DNA of 5,768 bases from an uncultured Synergistales bacterium (GTDB taxonomy: Bacteria; Synergistota; Synergistia; Synergistales; Aminobacteriaceae). Position numbers and translations under genes: made by a program. The notes under the pieces are model-generated. The model had not been told where the DNA came from. It saw only the letters and a program-made list of their open reading frames with translations, and did no database searches. Position 1 is the stretch's first letter; each line of letters begins with the position of its first letter. Location: NCBI GenBank assembly GCA_937957815.1, contig CALFXN010000228.1, forward strand, positions 1 to 5,768. Direction: 5' to 3'. Positions 1 to 4,901 of the stretch are shown in pieces.

Positions 1-1
1 C

Positions 2-400
2 TATGCAGACCCGCCCTCCTACTCCTACCCGGCGGGAGGATTCCCCTGCCGCGTCGACAGCGTCCTCGCCGCGGAAGGCAGCCGCATCCTCGGGGCAAGC
101 GTCAAAAGGTCGGTTCTTTCCCGGAACTGTCTGGTCCTTCCCGGAGCCGAAATCGACGAGTGCATCATCGGGCAGGGGGTCGTCGTCGGAGAAAACTGCC
201 GTCTCAAGCGCGTCATCGTCGACGCGCACAATCAGATTCAGCCCGGTTCGGCCATCGGATTCGACCCCGAACGGGACGCCTCGGCCTACACCGTCGACCC
301 CGCCGGCGGCATCGTCGTGGTCGGAATGCCTCGGATACAGCTCAGGAAAAACATCGAGGCTCCCACAAGCCGGTTCGAGTGGGACACATCCTTCAGCTGA
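2..400 (+). CDS. glgC: Glucose-1-phosphate adenylyltransferase (ADP-glucose pyrophosphorylase), C-terminal part, 5' truncated
   Basis: The last 132 residues of a GlgC-type protein; the start and the nucleotidyltransferase domain lie left of the window. The family makes ADP-glucose from glucose-1-phosphate and ATP, the committed step of bacterial glycogen synthesis in the cytoplasm. The visible part is the left-handed beta-helix domain with hexapeptide-like turns: SVLSRNCLVLPGAEIDECII, then GENCRLKRVIVD, which corresponds to the GlgC motif G(R)xCRLRRCVID. It is followed by the family's closing pattern IGFDPERDA...GGIVVVG, equivalent to IGEN-EEDA...GIVLVT in E. coli GlgC (recalled, not aligned). 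The reading frame is open from base 2 to TGA at 398-400. The final residues (RFEWDTSFS) are unlike the E. coli end and may be lineage-specific. The gene converges on the AsmA/TamB-like gene and ends 14 nt before a hairpin terminator. A GlgD-like paralogue cannot be excluded without the catalytic domain. Confidence 0.85.
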   Translation, partial: YADPPSYSYPAGGFPCRVDSVLAAEGSRILGASVKRSVLSRNCLVLPGAEIDECIIGQGVVVGENCRLKRVIVDAHNQIQPGSAIGFDPERDASAYTVDPAGGIVVVGMPRIQLRKNIEAPTSRFEWDTSFS

Positions 401-414
401 AGCATCCGTTCAGA

Positions 415-449
415 AAAACAGCCCCCGGTTCGCTCCCGGGGGCTGTTTT
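415..449. terminator. Bidirectional intrinsic terminator between convergent genes
   Basis: A perfect 14-bp inverted repeat, AAAACAGCCCCCGG at 415-428 and CCGGGGGCTGTTTT at 436-449, encloses a 7-nt loop (TTCGCTC). The G/C-rich core is flanked by A on one side and T on the other, so each strand gives a stem followed by a U run: about four U on the plus strand and five on the minus strand. It lies 14 nt after the glgC stop and 8 nt after the AsmA/TamB-like stop, and can serve both genes. The U runs are short and partly inside the stem, so efficiency is uncertain. Confidence 0.88.
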
Positions 450-457
450 ATCGTCCG

Positions 458-3400
458 CTACTTCTTTTTCGGCGCGACGACGTCGAGAAGCGTATTCAGG
501 AGCTTCTCCTCCGGCGACTTCGCCGGGGGCGGAGTCGGCGTCGCCTTCGCAGCCTGCGGCGCGGCACCGGGAGTCGGACTCTGAATTTCCTGTTTCGAGC
601 CGGCGACGCTGAAGTCCGAAGCGGTGGGGGCATCGACCTTTCCGCCGACTCTGAAAGAGACGTCCCGGTAGTCGCGTTCTCCGAGGCCGCTTTTCACGCT
701 CCCGAGCACCCCGGAAATCATCTCCGACACGTTCCCGGCCGTCCCGGCGGCGACACCGCCTCCGATGACCGCCGAAAGCAGCGCCACATTCGCCGAGGCG
801 ACGCATTTGAGATCGAGTTTGCCGGCAAACGTCACCGCTCCCTCGGCATCGAGTTTCCTGTAGATCGGATCGTTCTCCGGGGCGACGACCCGGCTTCCCT
901 GAAGCAGCCGGATGCGGTCGCTTTCGACGACGAATGGCGCCTTTACCGAGGCGAACCTGATTCCCGGCTGCCCGGTCAGGGGGGAGAGAAGTCCGGCGAG
1001 CGGGATTCCCTCGACGAGCCCCTCTCCGGCCGCCAGTTCTCCCCTTCCCGAAAGCGACATCTTCCTGCCGTCGACGATTCCGGTCAGTGCCAGATCGAGA
1101 TTGCCGCGCCCGGAAAGCATCCGCTTCTTCTCTCCGGAACCGCGGAACGCCTGAACGACCTCGCCGAGATCCACCCCGGACGCGAAGAGTTTTTTGGAGA
1201 ACCGCAGCGTCCTGAGATCGAACGTCCCGTCGGCGGCGACTTTTCCTCCCGCGATCTCCGCGCGTGCCCCCTTCGTCTCGAGGATCGCCCCCGAAAGCCT
1301 CAGCGGAATGGAGACGCCCGAAACAGGAATTCCGTACAGAGTCACGGATTGCGACGAAATGGTTCCATCGCCGTTCCCTTCGATCCCCCTGAAACGCCCC
1401 GTAAAGGAGACGTCGAGCGTTCCGGACGGCTTCAGCTCCTTCGAAAGCGCGGCAAGCAGAACCGCCGCGTCGAGCTTCTTTCCCGATAGTGAAATCGTCC
1501 CGGAAGGCACCGCTCCAGGAACGAACGTCCCTTTCCCCTCGAGCCTGCCTCCTCCGGCCTCCGCCGCGAATTTCTCGATCGTCACGAGCGACGGGTTTCC
1601 GGAGACGGATACATCGGCGTTTTCCGCCGCGAATCCCGCCGCGGCGATCTTCTGCGACTTCAGCGCCGCCGTGACCTCGGGTTTCGAAAGCTTTCCGGAG
1701 ACGGACACGGCGCCGTCGACCCGTCCGGAGACGGGAAGGGCGATGCCGCCGCTCTGCGCCAGAGGATGCAGGTCGGCGCCCGCCAGCCTGAACGAAAGCT
1801 TCATCTCGGGTTCCCCGCCCGCGACGCCGGGGAGTGTAACCGTCCCCCCCCCTTCGATGAGTCCCTCTCCGCTCCTCGCGTGAAGCGTCGAGATCGTCAC
1901 GGTCTCCTTTTCCTTTTTGACGGACAGCGAAAGATTTTTCAGCTGAGCGGCCGACTCCGCCGAAAGCTCGATCGCGAGCGGGACGTCCCTTCCCGGAATT
2001 CCGATTCCCTTCGATGTCACAGGAAGTTCGAATCCCGTCGACGCGGAAACGCCTCCGAACGCGATTCCCTTCGCCGAAAGCGACTTCGAGCGCGCCGTCA
2101 CTGACAGTCTGGGTTTCTGCGTCGTTCCGGCGATCTTCACGGTCACGTTCGCCGTTCCCTGCCCCCCCCAGGACGGGAAGTCGGGAAAGAACGACGTCAC
2201 GAATCCCGCACCGACCGACGCGGAAATATTCAGGTCGAGTGTCGGCGTTCCTTTCAGATTTCCAACCGTCCCGGAACCCCCGATATCGGCCCCGCGCCAG
2301 CGTCCCTTTACGGTCCCGAGCGACAGCGCGTTTCCGTCCCAAGCAAATGAGACGCCGGGAGTCTCCACCGCCTCGCCTTCCGTCGCGAGGCGGTCGGACC
2401 AGATGGCCCCCGAGATCTTCGGAGCGTCGAGCCCTCCGGAGAAACGGAGATCCCCGTTGAGAACCCCCGCGAGTGTGCCCCATCCTGCGGGCAGAAACGA
2501 GCGGATGACCTCCGCGTTGAGGGAACGGCACGTCAGCGCCAGGTCGATCTTCGGTTTCGGCGCGTTGACCCGGAGCGTTCCTTTCGCCGTCACCGGCGCT
2601 CCTTCGAATTCGGCCTTTCCCGATATCGCGGCGGAACCGTCCTTCGCGAACTTCACGTCGACCGCGACGTCGCGCATCTTTCTTCCGAACGCCCCGAGTT
2701 CGGACGCGCGGAGGCCGACCGTCCCGCCGGGAGCAGCCGTCGTCCCCTGAACGGACACCGACACGCGTTCCATGGTTCCCGTCATGGCGGGAATCTTCGG
2801 GAAGGCCTTCGCGATCTCGGCGGCCGGGACCGGACCTCCCGTCAGATCCAGGGCGAGAGACGGAACGCCTTTGCCGAACGACATTCTGCCGCTTCCCCGC
2901 ATCGGAATTCCCAGAGCCCTGACCTTCATCCCGTCAATCGAAAGAGACATTTTCGAAAACGCCCAGTGTCCCTCGGCCGACTGCACGGGGTATCCGGAAA
3001 GGAGGGACCCCGCGTACGCGAGCGTTCCCGAGAACACGGGATCGTTCCACACGCCGCGGGCCTCGACGCTCCCCGAAAGTCTGCCGTCGAACCCGTCCGG
3101 CTTCATGTCGGGCCACAGGCGGGCCAGCGAGGCGATGTCGAGATCCGAAAGCGTCCCCTTCAGACCGAGAGACGGAAGGACCGCCCCGGATGCGTCGAGC
3201 GATCCCCCGCCAATCTTCGCGGACAGCGACTCGATCGAAACGGCGCCGTCCTTCGACGGCATCGTGATACGCGACCTGAGCGACACGGAGACGCCGCGAA
3301 CCGTCGCGGCCCCGTCAACTCCGACGTCGTTCTCCCCGAGCGAGACGGTTACGTCGGAAAGATCGGTGGCGAACCGGCTCGACGCGATTCTGACGTCCCG

Positions 3401-3811
3401 GAGACGAACCGATCGCACCGGCAGGGGACCGCTCCCGCCCGCTCCGCCGAGTCCGGCGAAAATCGGAAAAGCCCGGTCTCCGTCGATACGCCCTCTTTCG
3501 AGAATCACGGAATCGACGACAACCCGGCCGGAAAGGATCGGCGCCAGAGCGGGGCGAACGGTCAGCGCGGCCGCCGATGCGAACGTCGTTCCCTTCATTT
3601 TCAGGTCGACCGTTTCGAGAACGTATCCCCTGAACGGATTCCCCCGGATCTTTCCGATCGCGAGGTCCGCCCCGAGCGACGTCCTGACGGCGGCGGCGGC
3701 ACCTCTGCGGACCGCGTCCCCGCCGAAATCGAGGCTTCCCGCAATAAGTGCCGCCCCCGCAATTCCGAGGCACGCAAAGAGCGCGTAGAGTCTTCCTTTC
3801 GAAATATTCAC
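458..3811 (-). CDS. AsmA/TamB-like envelope protein with N-terminal membrane anchor (1117 aa)
   Basis: Not assignable to a named orthologue, but the architecture fits the AsmA/TamB superfamily, whose members span the periplasm as beta-rich grooves and are implicated in lipid transport to, or assembly of, the outer membrane. A short basic N-terminus (MNISKGR) precedes one hydrophobic segment at about residues 8-27, an inner-membrane signal anchor that leaves the rest periplasmic. Residues about 50-120 resemble the TamB/AsmA N-terminal region (IGKIRGNPF, VLETVDLKMKG, VVVDSVILERGRID). Residues about 220-925 are alternating short beta strands in repeated modules with a G-x4-P signature. Residues about 895-1060 resemble an AsmA-type C-terminal domain (LSGRGNLDLALTG...GRGELAAGEG, ending FRVGGKVDAP). 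A Pro/Ala-rich tail (about 1077-1100), a short predicted helix and a terminal KKK follow. The start is GTG at 3811, with GGGGAGG 8 nt upstream, overlapping the dapF stop (GTGA). Reading the family as lipid transport here is inference. Confidence 0.85.
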   Translation of the reverse strand: MNISKGRLYALFACLGIAGAALIAGSLDFGGDAVRRGAAAAVRTSLGADLAIGKIRGNPFRGYVLETVDLKMKGTTFASAAALTVRPALAPILSGRVVVDSVILERGRIDGDRAFPIFAGLGGAGGSGPLPVRSVRLRDVRIASSRFATDLSDVTVSLGENDVGVDGAATVRGVSVSLRSRITMPSKDGAVSIESLSAKIGGGSLDASGAVLPSLGLKGTLSDLDIASLARLWPDMKPDGFDGRLSGSVEARGVWNDPVFSGTLAYAGSLLSGYPVQSAEGHWAFSKMSLSIDGMKVRALGIPMRGSGRMSFGKGVPSLALDLTGGPVPAAEIAKAFPKIPAMTGTMERVSVSVQGTTAAPGGTVGLRASELGAFGRKMRDVAVDVKFAKDGSAAISGKAEFEGAPVTAKGTLRVNAPKPKIDLALTCRSLNAEVIRSFLPAGWGTLAGVLNGDLRFSGGLDAPKISGAIWSDRLATEGEAVETPGVSFAWDGNALSLGTVKGRWRGADIGGSGTVGNLKGTPTLDLNISASVGAGFVTSFFPDFPSWGGQGTANVTVKIAGTTQKPRLSVTARSKSLSAKGIAFGGVSASTGFELPVTSKGIGIPGRDVPLAIELSAESAAQLKNLSLSVKKEKETVTISTLHARSGEGLIEGGGTVTLPGVAGGEPEMKLSFRLAGADLHPLAQSGGIALPVSGRVDGAVSVSGKLSKPEVTAALKSQKIAAAGFAAENADVSVSGNPSLVTIEKFAAEAGGGRLEGKGTFVPGAVPSGTISLSGKKLDAAVLLAALSKELKPSGTLDVSFTGRFRGIEGNGDGTISSQSVTLYGIPVSGVSIPLRLSGAILETKGARAEIAGGKVAADGTFDLRTLRFSKKLFASGVDLGEVVQAFRGSGEKKRMLSGRGNLDLALTGIVDGRKMSLSGRGELAAGEGLVEGIPLAGLLSPLTGQPGIRFASVKAPFVVESDRIRLLQGSRVVAPENDPIYRKLDAEGAVTFAGKLDLKCVASANVALLSAVIGGGVAAGTAGNVSEMISGVLGSVKSGLGERDYRDVSFRVGGKVDAPTASDFSVAGSKQEIQSPTPGAAPQAAKATPTPPPAKSPEEKLLNTLLDVVAPKKK
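1037..3145 (-). repeat. Seven degenerate ~103-residue protein modules inside the AsmA/TamB-like gene
   Basis: The translated body contains seven related modules. Each has a beta strand, a short segment often ending in an aromatic or Leu plus Pro, then G-x-hydrophobic...G. The closing glycines fall at residues 253, 356, 459, 562, 706, 805 and 911, so the first four are exactly 103 residues (309 bp) apart. The first five are each followed by proline five residues later (258, 361, 464, 567, 711). Examples are GRLSGSVEARGVWNDP, GVLNGDLRFSGGLDAP and GRVDGAVSVSGKLSKP. The repeats are protein-level and diverged; I see no obvious nucleotide repeat. The fourth gap (144 residues) suggests an insertion of about 41 residues. 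Boundaries are approximate. Confidence 0.6.
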
Positions 3812-4668
3812 GATTCATTCCTCCCCATCGACCGCCGGATCGCGTCCCGCGACAGAAGCACCCCTCGCGCGACGACGGCCGTCCTGCCCGTCAGCGTGGC
3901 TCGGCAGCGCTCGTTGTCGTCCGAAAACACGAGCCCGACCTCGTTCGTTCCACCGGGATTGTGTACGAATATCGGACTCTCCATTCCCTGCGTCACGGCG
4001 CACGCGATCGCTCCCGCGACACATCCGGTCCCGCACGACTCGGTAAGGTCCTCGACGCCGCGTTCGTACGTCACGGCGCGGACATCCGAAGGGGGTTCAG
4101 GGACGATGAAGTTCACGTTCGTCCCCTCCGGAAAGCGCGCCGCGTCGTTGCGGATTTCGCGCCCGATTTCCCTGAGATCGTCCCGCGAGTACCCGGCAAA
4201 GTCGTCGAGAAACACGACGCAGTGCGGGACCCCGACCTTCAGGTAGACGGACGCGCAGGGAGCGCCCCGAACCATCAGTCGGTCCCCGAACCATCCGTCC
4301 TTCAGGCAAATCTCCCCGAGATCGAGACTCACCCGTTCTCCGTTAACTCCGGCCCGGATGAGCCCGGCAAGCGTCTCGAATACCATCGATTCGGGGGCCA
4401 TGCCGTTTTCGAACGCATATCGCGCGATGCAGCGCGCCCCGTTCCCGCACATTTCCCCCTCGCTCCCGTCCGCGTTGAAAATCCGCATTCGGAAATTCGC
4501 GCGCTCCGACGGCTCGATCACGAGGATTCCGTCCGCTCCGACCGACTCCTTGCGGCGGCACGCGTCGAGCGCGAGCGCCGAGAGATCCCCGGTCGAAAAC
4601 GCGAGATCAGTGTTGCAGATCACGAGAAAGTCGTTTCCGTTTCCGTGCATCTTCGTAAAAGGGATCAT
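3808..4668 (-). CDS. dapF: Diaminopimelate epimerase
   Basis: A 286-residue enzyme (E. coli DapF is 274) that interconverts LL- and meso-diaminopimelate in the cytoplasm, supplying meso-DAP for peptidoglycan and, by decarboxylation, lysine. Recognisable motifs in order are MHGNGNDF (7-14), GADGILVIEP (44-53), RIFNADGSEGEMCGNGARC (62-80) with the first catalytic cysteine at Cys74, VGVPHCVVFLDD (145-156), RFPEGTNVNF (178-187), and YERGVEDLTESCGTGC (201-216) with the second catalytic cysteine at Cys212. Both two-base-mechanism cysteines are intact. The E. coli GNPHC motif reads GVPHC here, a variant I recall from other DapF proteins. The start is ATG at 4668, with GGGAGGA just upstream and M-x-x-F-T-K-M-H matching the family N-terminus. 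An in-frame upstream extension to 4773 would begin inside the promoter, so it is rejected. The gene heads an operon with the AsmA/TamB-like gene, overlapping it by 4 nt. Confidence 0.96.
   Translation of the reverse strand: MIPFTKMHGNGNDFLVICNTDLAFSTGDLSALALDACRRKESVGADGILVIEPSERANFRMRIFNADGSEGEMCGNGARCIARYAFENGMAPESMVFETLAGLIRAGVNGERVSLDLGEICLKDGWFGDRLMVRGAPCASVYLKVGVPHCVVFLDDFAGYSRDDLREIGREIRNDAARFPEGTNVNFIVPEPPSDVRAVTYERGVEDLTESCGTGCVAGAIACAVTQGMESPIFVHNPGGTNEVGLVFSDDNERCRATLTGRTAVVARGVLLSRDAIRRSMGRNES
3820..3826 (-). promoter_or_regulatory. Ribosome binding site of the AsmA/TamB-like gene
   Basis: GGGGAGG on the minus strand lies inside the last codons of dapF, 8 nt before the GTG at 3811. 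It settles the start as GTG in the GTGA overlap. An out-of-frame ATG at 3818 sits only 1 nt after this motif and is not a credible start. The arrangement supports translational coupling to dapF. Confidence 0.75.
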
Positions 4669-4712
4669 GGCGATCCTCCCTTCGATGAATCGTCTCCCGA
4701 TCCTCCGGTCAT
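4665..4712 (-). CDS. Possible 15-codon leader ORF upstream of dapF
   Basis: ATG at 4712 opens a short frame, MTGGSGDDSSKGGSP, ending in a TGA that overlaps the dapF ATG by 4 nt (ATGA). A good Shine-Dalgarno sequence, GGAGG, lies 9 nt upstream (core 4726-4722). The frame starts within the predicted dapF transcript leader. The peptide is Gly/Ser-rich with a single lysine, so it is not a lysine-sensing attenuator peptide, and it resembles no known protein. It could be a coupling ORF that loads ribosomes onto dapF, or a chance product of the repeated purine motifs. Length and composition alone do not prove that it is translated. Confidence 0.3.
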   Translation of the reverse strand: MTGGSGDDSSKGGSP

Positions 4713-4726
4713 CCGAAAGATCCTCC
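4672..4726 (-). repeat. Three GGAGGATC repeats in the dapF leader
   Basis: GGAGGATC occurs on the minus strand at 4726-4719, 4706-4699 and 4679-4672, with start-to-start spacings of 20 and 27 nt. Each contains a full GGAGG Shine-Dalgarno core. The last is the dapF ribosome binding site, the first suits the 15-codon leader ORF, and the middle one lies inside that ORF without an obvious start codon downstream. Possible roles are ribosome standby sites or a protein-binding tandem; this is unproven. Confidence 0.6.
4674..4680 (-). promoter_or_regulatory. Ribosome binding site of dapF
   Basis: GGGAGGA on the minus strand has its GGAGG core 6 nt before the ATG at 4668. It fixes the dapF start and is also the third copy of the GGAGGATC leader repeat. 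Confidence 0.8.
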
Positions 4727-4762
4727 CGCTCCCTCAATATCCGGGAAGGGGCTCCGGAATGC

Positions 4763-4792
4763 ATCATACGCATGGGGCTTCGACGGCGTCAA
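4763..4792 (-). promoter_or_regulatory. Promoter of the dapF operon (sigma70-type)
   Basis: Reading the minus strand, TTGACG (4792-4787, five of six consensus bases) is separated by 18 nt from TATGAT (4768-4763, five of six). Transcription would start near 4756, giving a leader of about 88 nt before the dapF ATG. This start rules out the upstream in-frame ATG codons of the dapF frame, which lie in or above the -10 box. Confidence 0.7.
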
Positions 4793-4817
4793 GGGACGGA
4801 CCCTCCGGCTTCCCTTG
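4790..4817. promoter_or_regulatory. Inverted repeat joining the two divergent -35 boxes (candidate operator)
   Basis: CAAGGGA at 4790-4796 and TCCCTTG at 4811-4817 form a perfect 7-bp inverted repeat with a 14-nt spacer. Half-site centres are 21 bp apart, about two helical turns, so a dimer could bind one face of the DNA. Each arm runs into the TTG of a -35 box, so both promoters read TCCCTTG at that point. A bound regulator would be placed to affect both directions. No regulator is identified, and part of the symmetry comes from the TTG shared by the two -35 boxes. Confidence 0.4.
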
Positions 4818-4843
4818 TTGCTTCCGGACTATTCCTGTATAAT
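4815..4843 (+). promoter_or_regulatory. Promoter of the homocysteine methyltransferase gene (sigma70-type)
   Basis: TTGTTG (4815-4820, three of six consensus bases) is followed by a 17-nt spacer and a perfect TATAAT (4838-4843). Transcription would begin near 4850, about 52 nt before the chosen GTG start. The leader is too short for a known SAM, cobalamin or S-adenosylhomocysteine riboswitch. Confidence 0.72.
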
Positions 4844-4888
4844 CGCCGCCAATATCCGAAATTTCTCCGTCGCCCGCATGGCCGGAAC

Positions 4889-4894
4889 GAGGTG
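4889..4894 (+). promoter_or_regulatory. Ribosome binding site of the homocysteine methyltransferase gene
   Basis: GAGGTG matches the 16S rRNA anti-Shine-Dalgarno and lies 7 nt before the GTG at 4902. It favours GTG over the in-frame ATG at 4878, which has no such motif upstream and would add eight residues (MAGTRWFP). Confidence 0.7.
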
Positions 4895-4901
4895 GTTTCC
4901 C

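Noticed and set aside
3..584. A 193-codon plus-strand frame at the left edge
   Set aside because: It is out of frame with the glgC C-terminus, runs through the terminator into the antisense of the next gene, and has Ser/Pro-rich shadow composition.
393..2531. A 712-codon open frame on the minus strand in a second frame
   Set aside because: It overlaps the AsmA/TamB-like gene on the same strand in another frame. Its product is Arg/Gly/Asp-rich low-complexity sequence typical of off-frame GC-rich DNA, with no recognisable domain.
2966..4246. A 426-codon open frame on the plus strand
   Set aside because: It is antisense to the AsmA/TamB-like gene and dapF, crosses their junction, has Arg/Pro/Ser-rich composition, and shows no motif or convincing start signal.
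4669..4773. N-terminal extension of dapF to an ATG at 4773
   Set aside because: The extra ATG codons lie in or upstream of the predicted -10 box, the added residues have no DapF similarity, and ATG 4668 has a strong ribosome binding site and matches the family N-terminus.
4878..4901. In-frame ATG at 4878 as the start of the homocysteine methyltransferase
   Set aside because: There is no Shine-Dalgarno sequence upstream, whereas GTG 4902 has GAGGTG at ideal spacing. It remains a minor alternative.
4844..4901. SAM- or cobalamin-type riboswitch upstream of the methyltransferase
   Set aside because: The leader is only about 52 nt and lacks the multi-helix core these riboswitches need.
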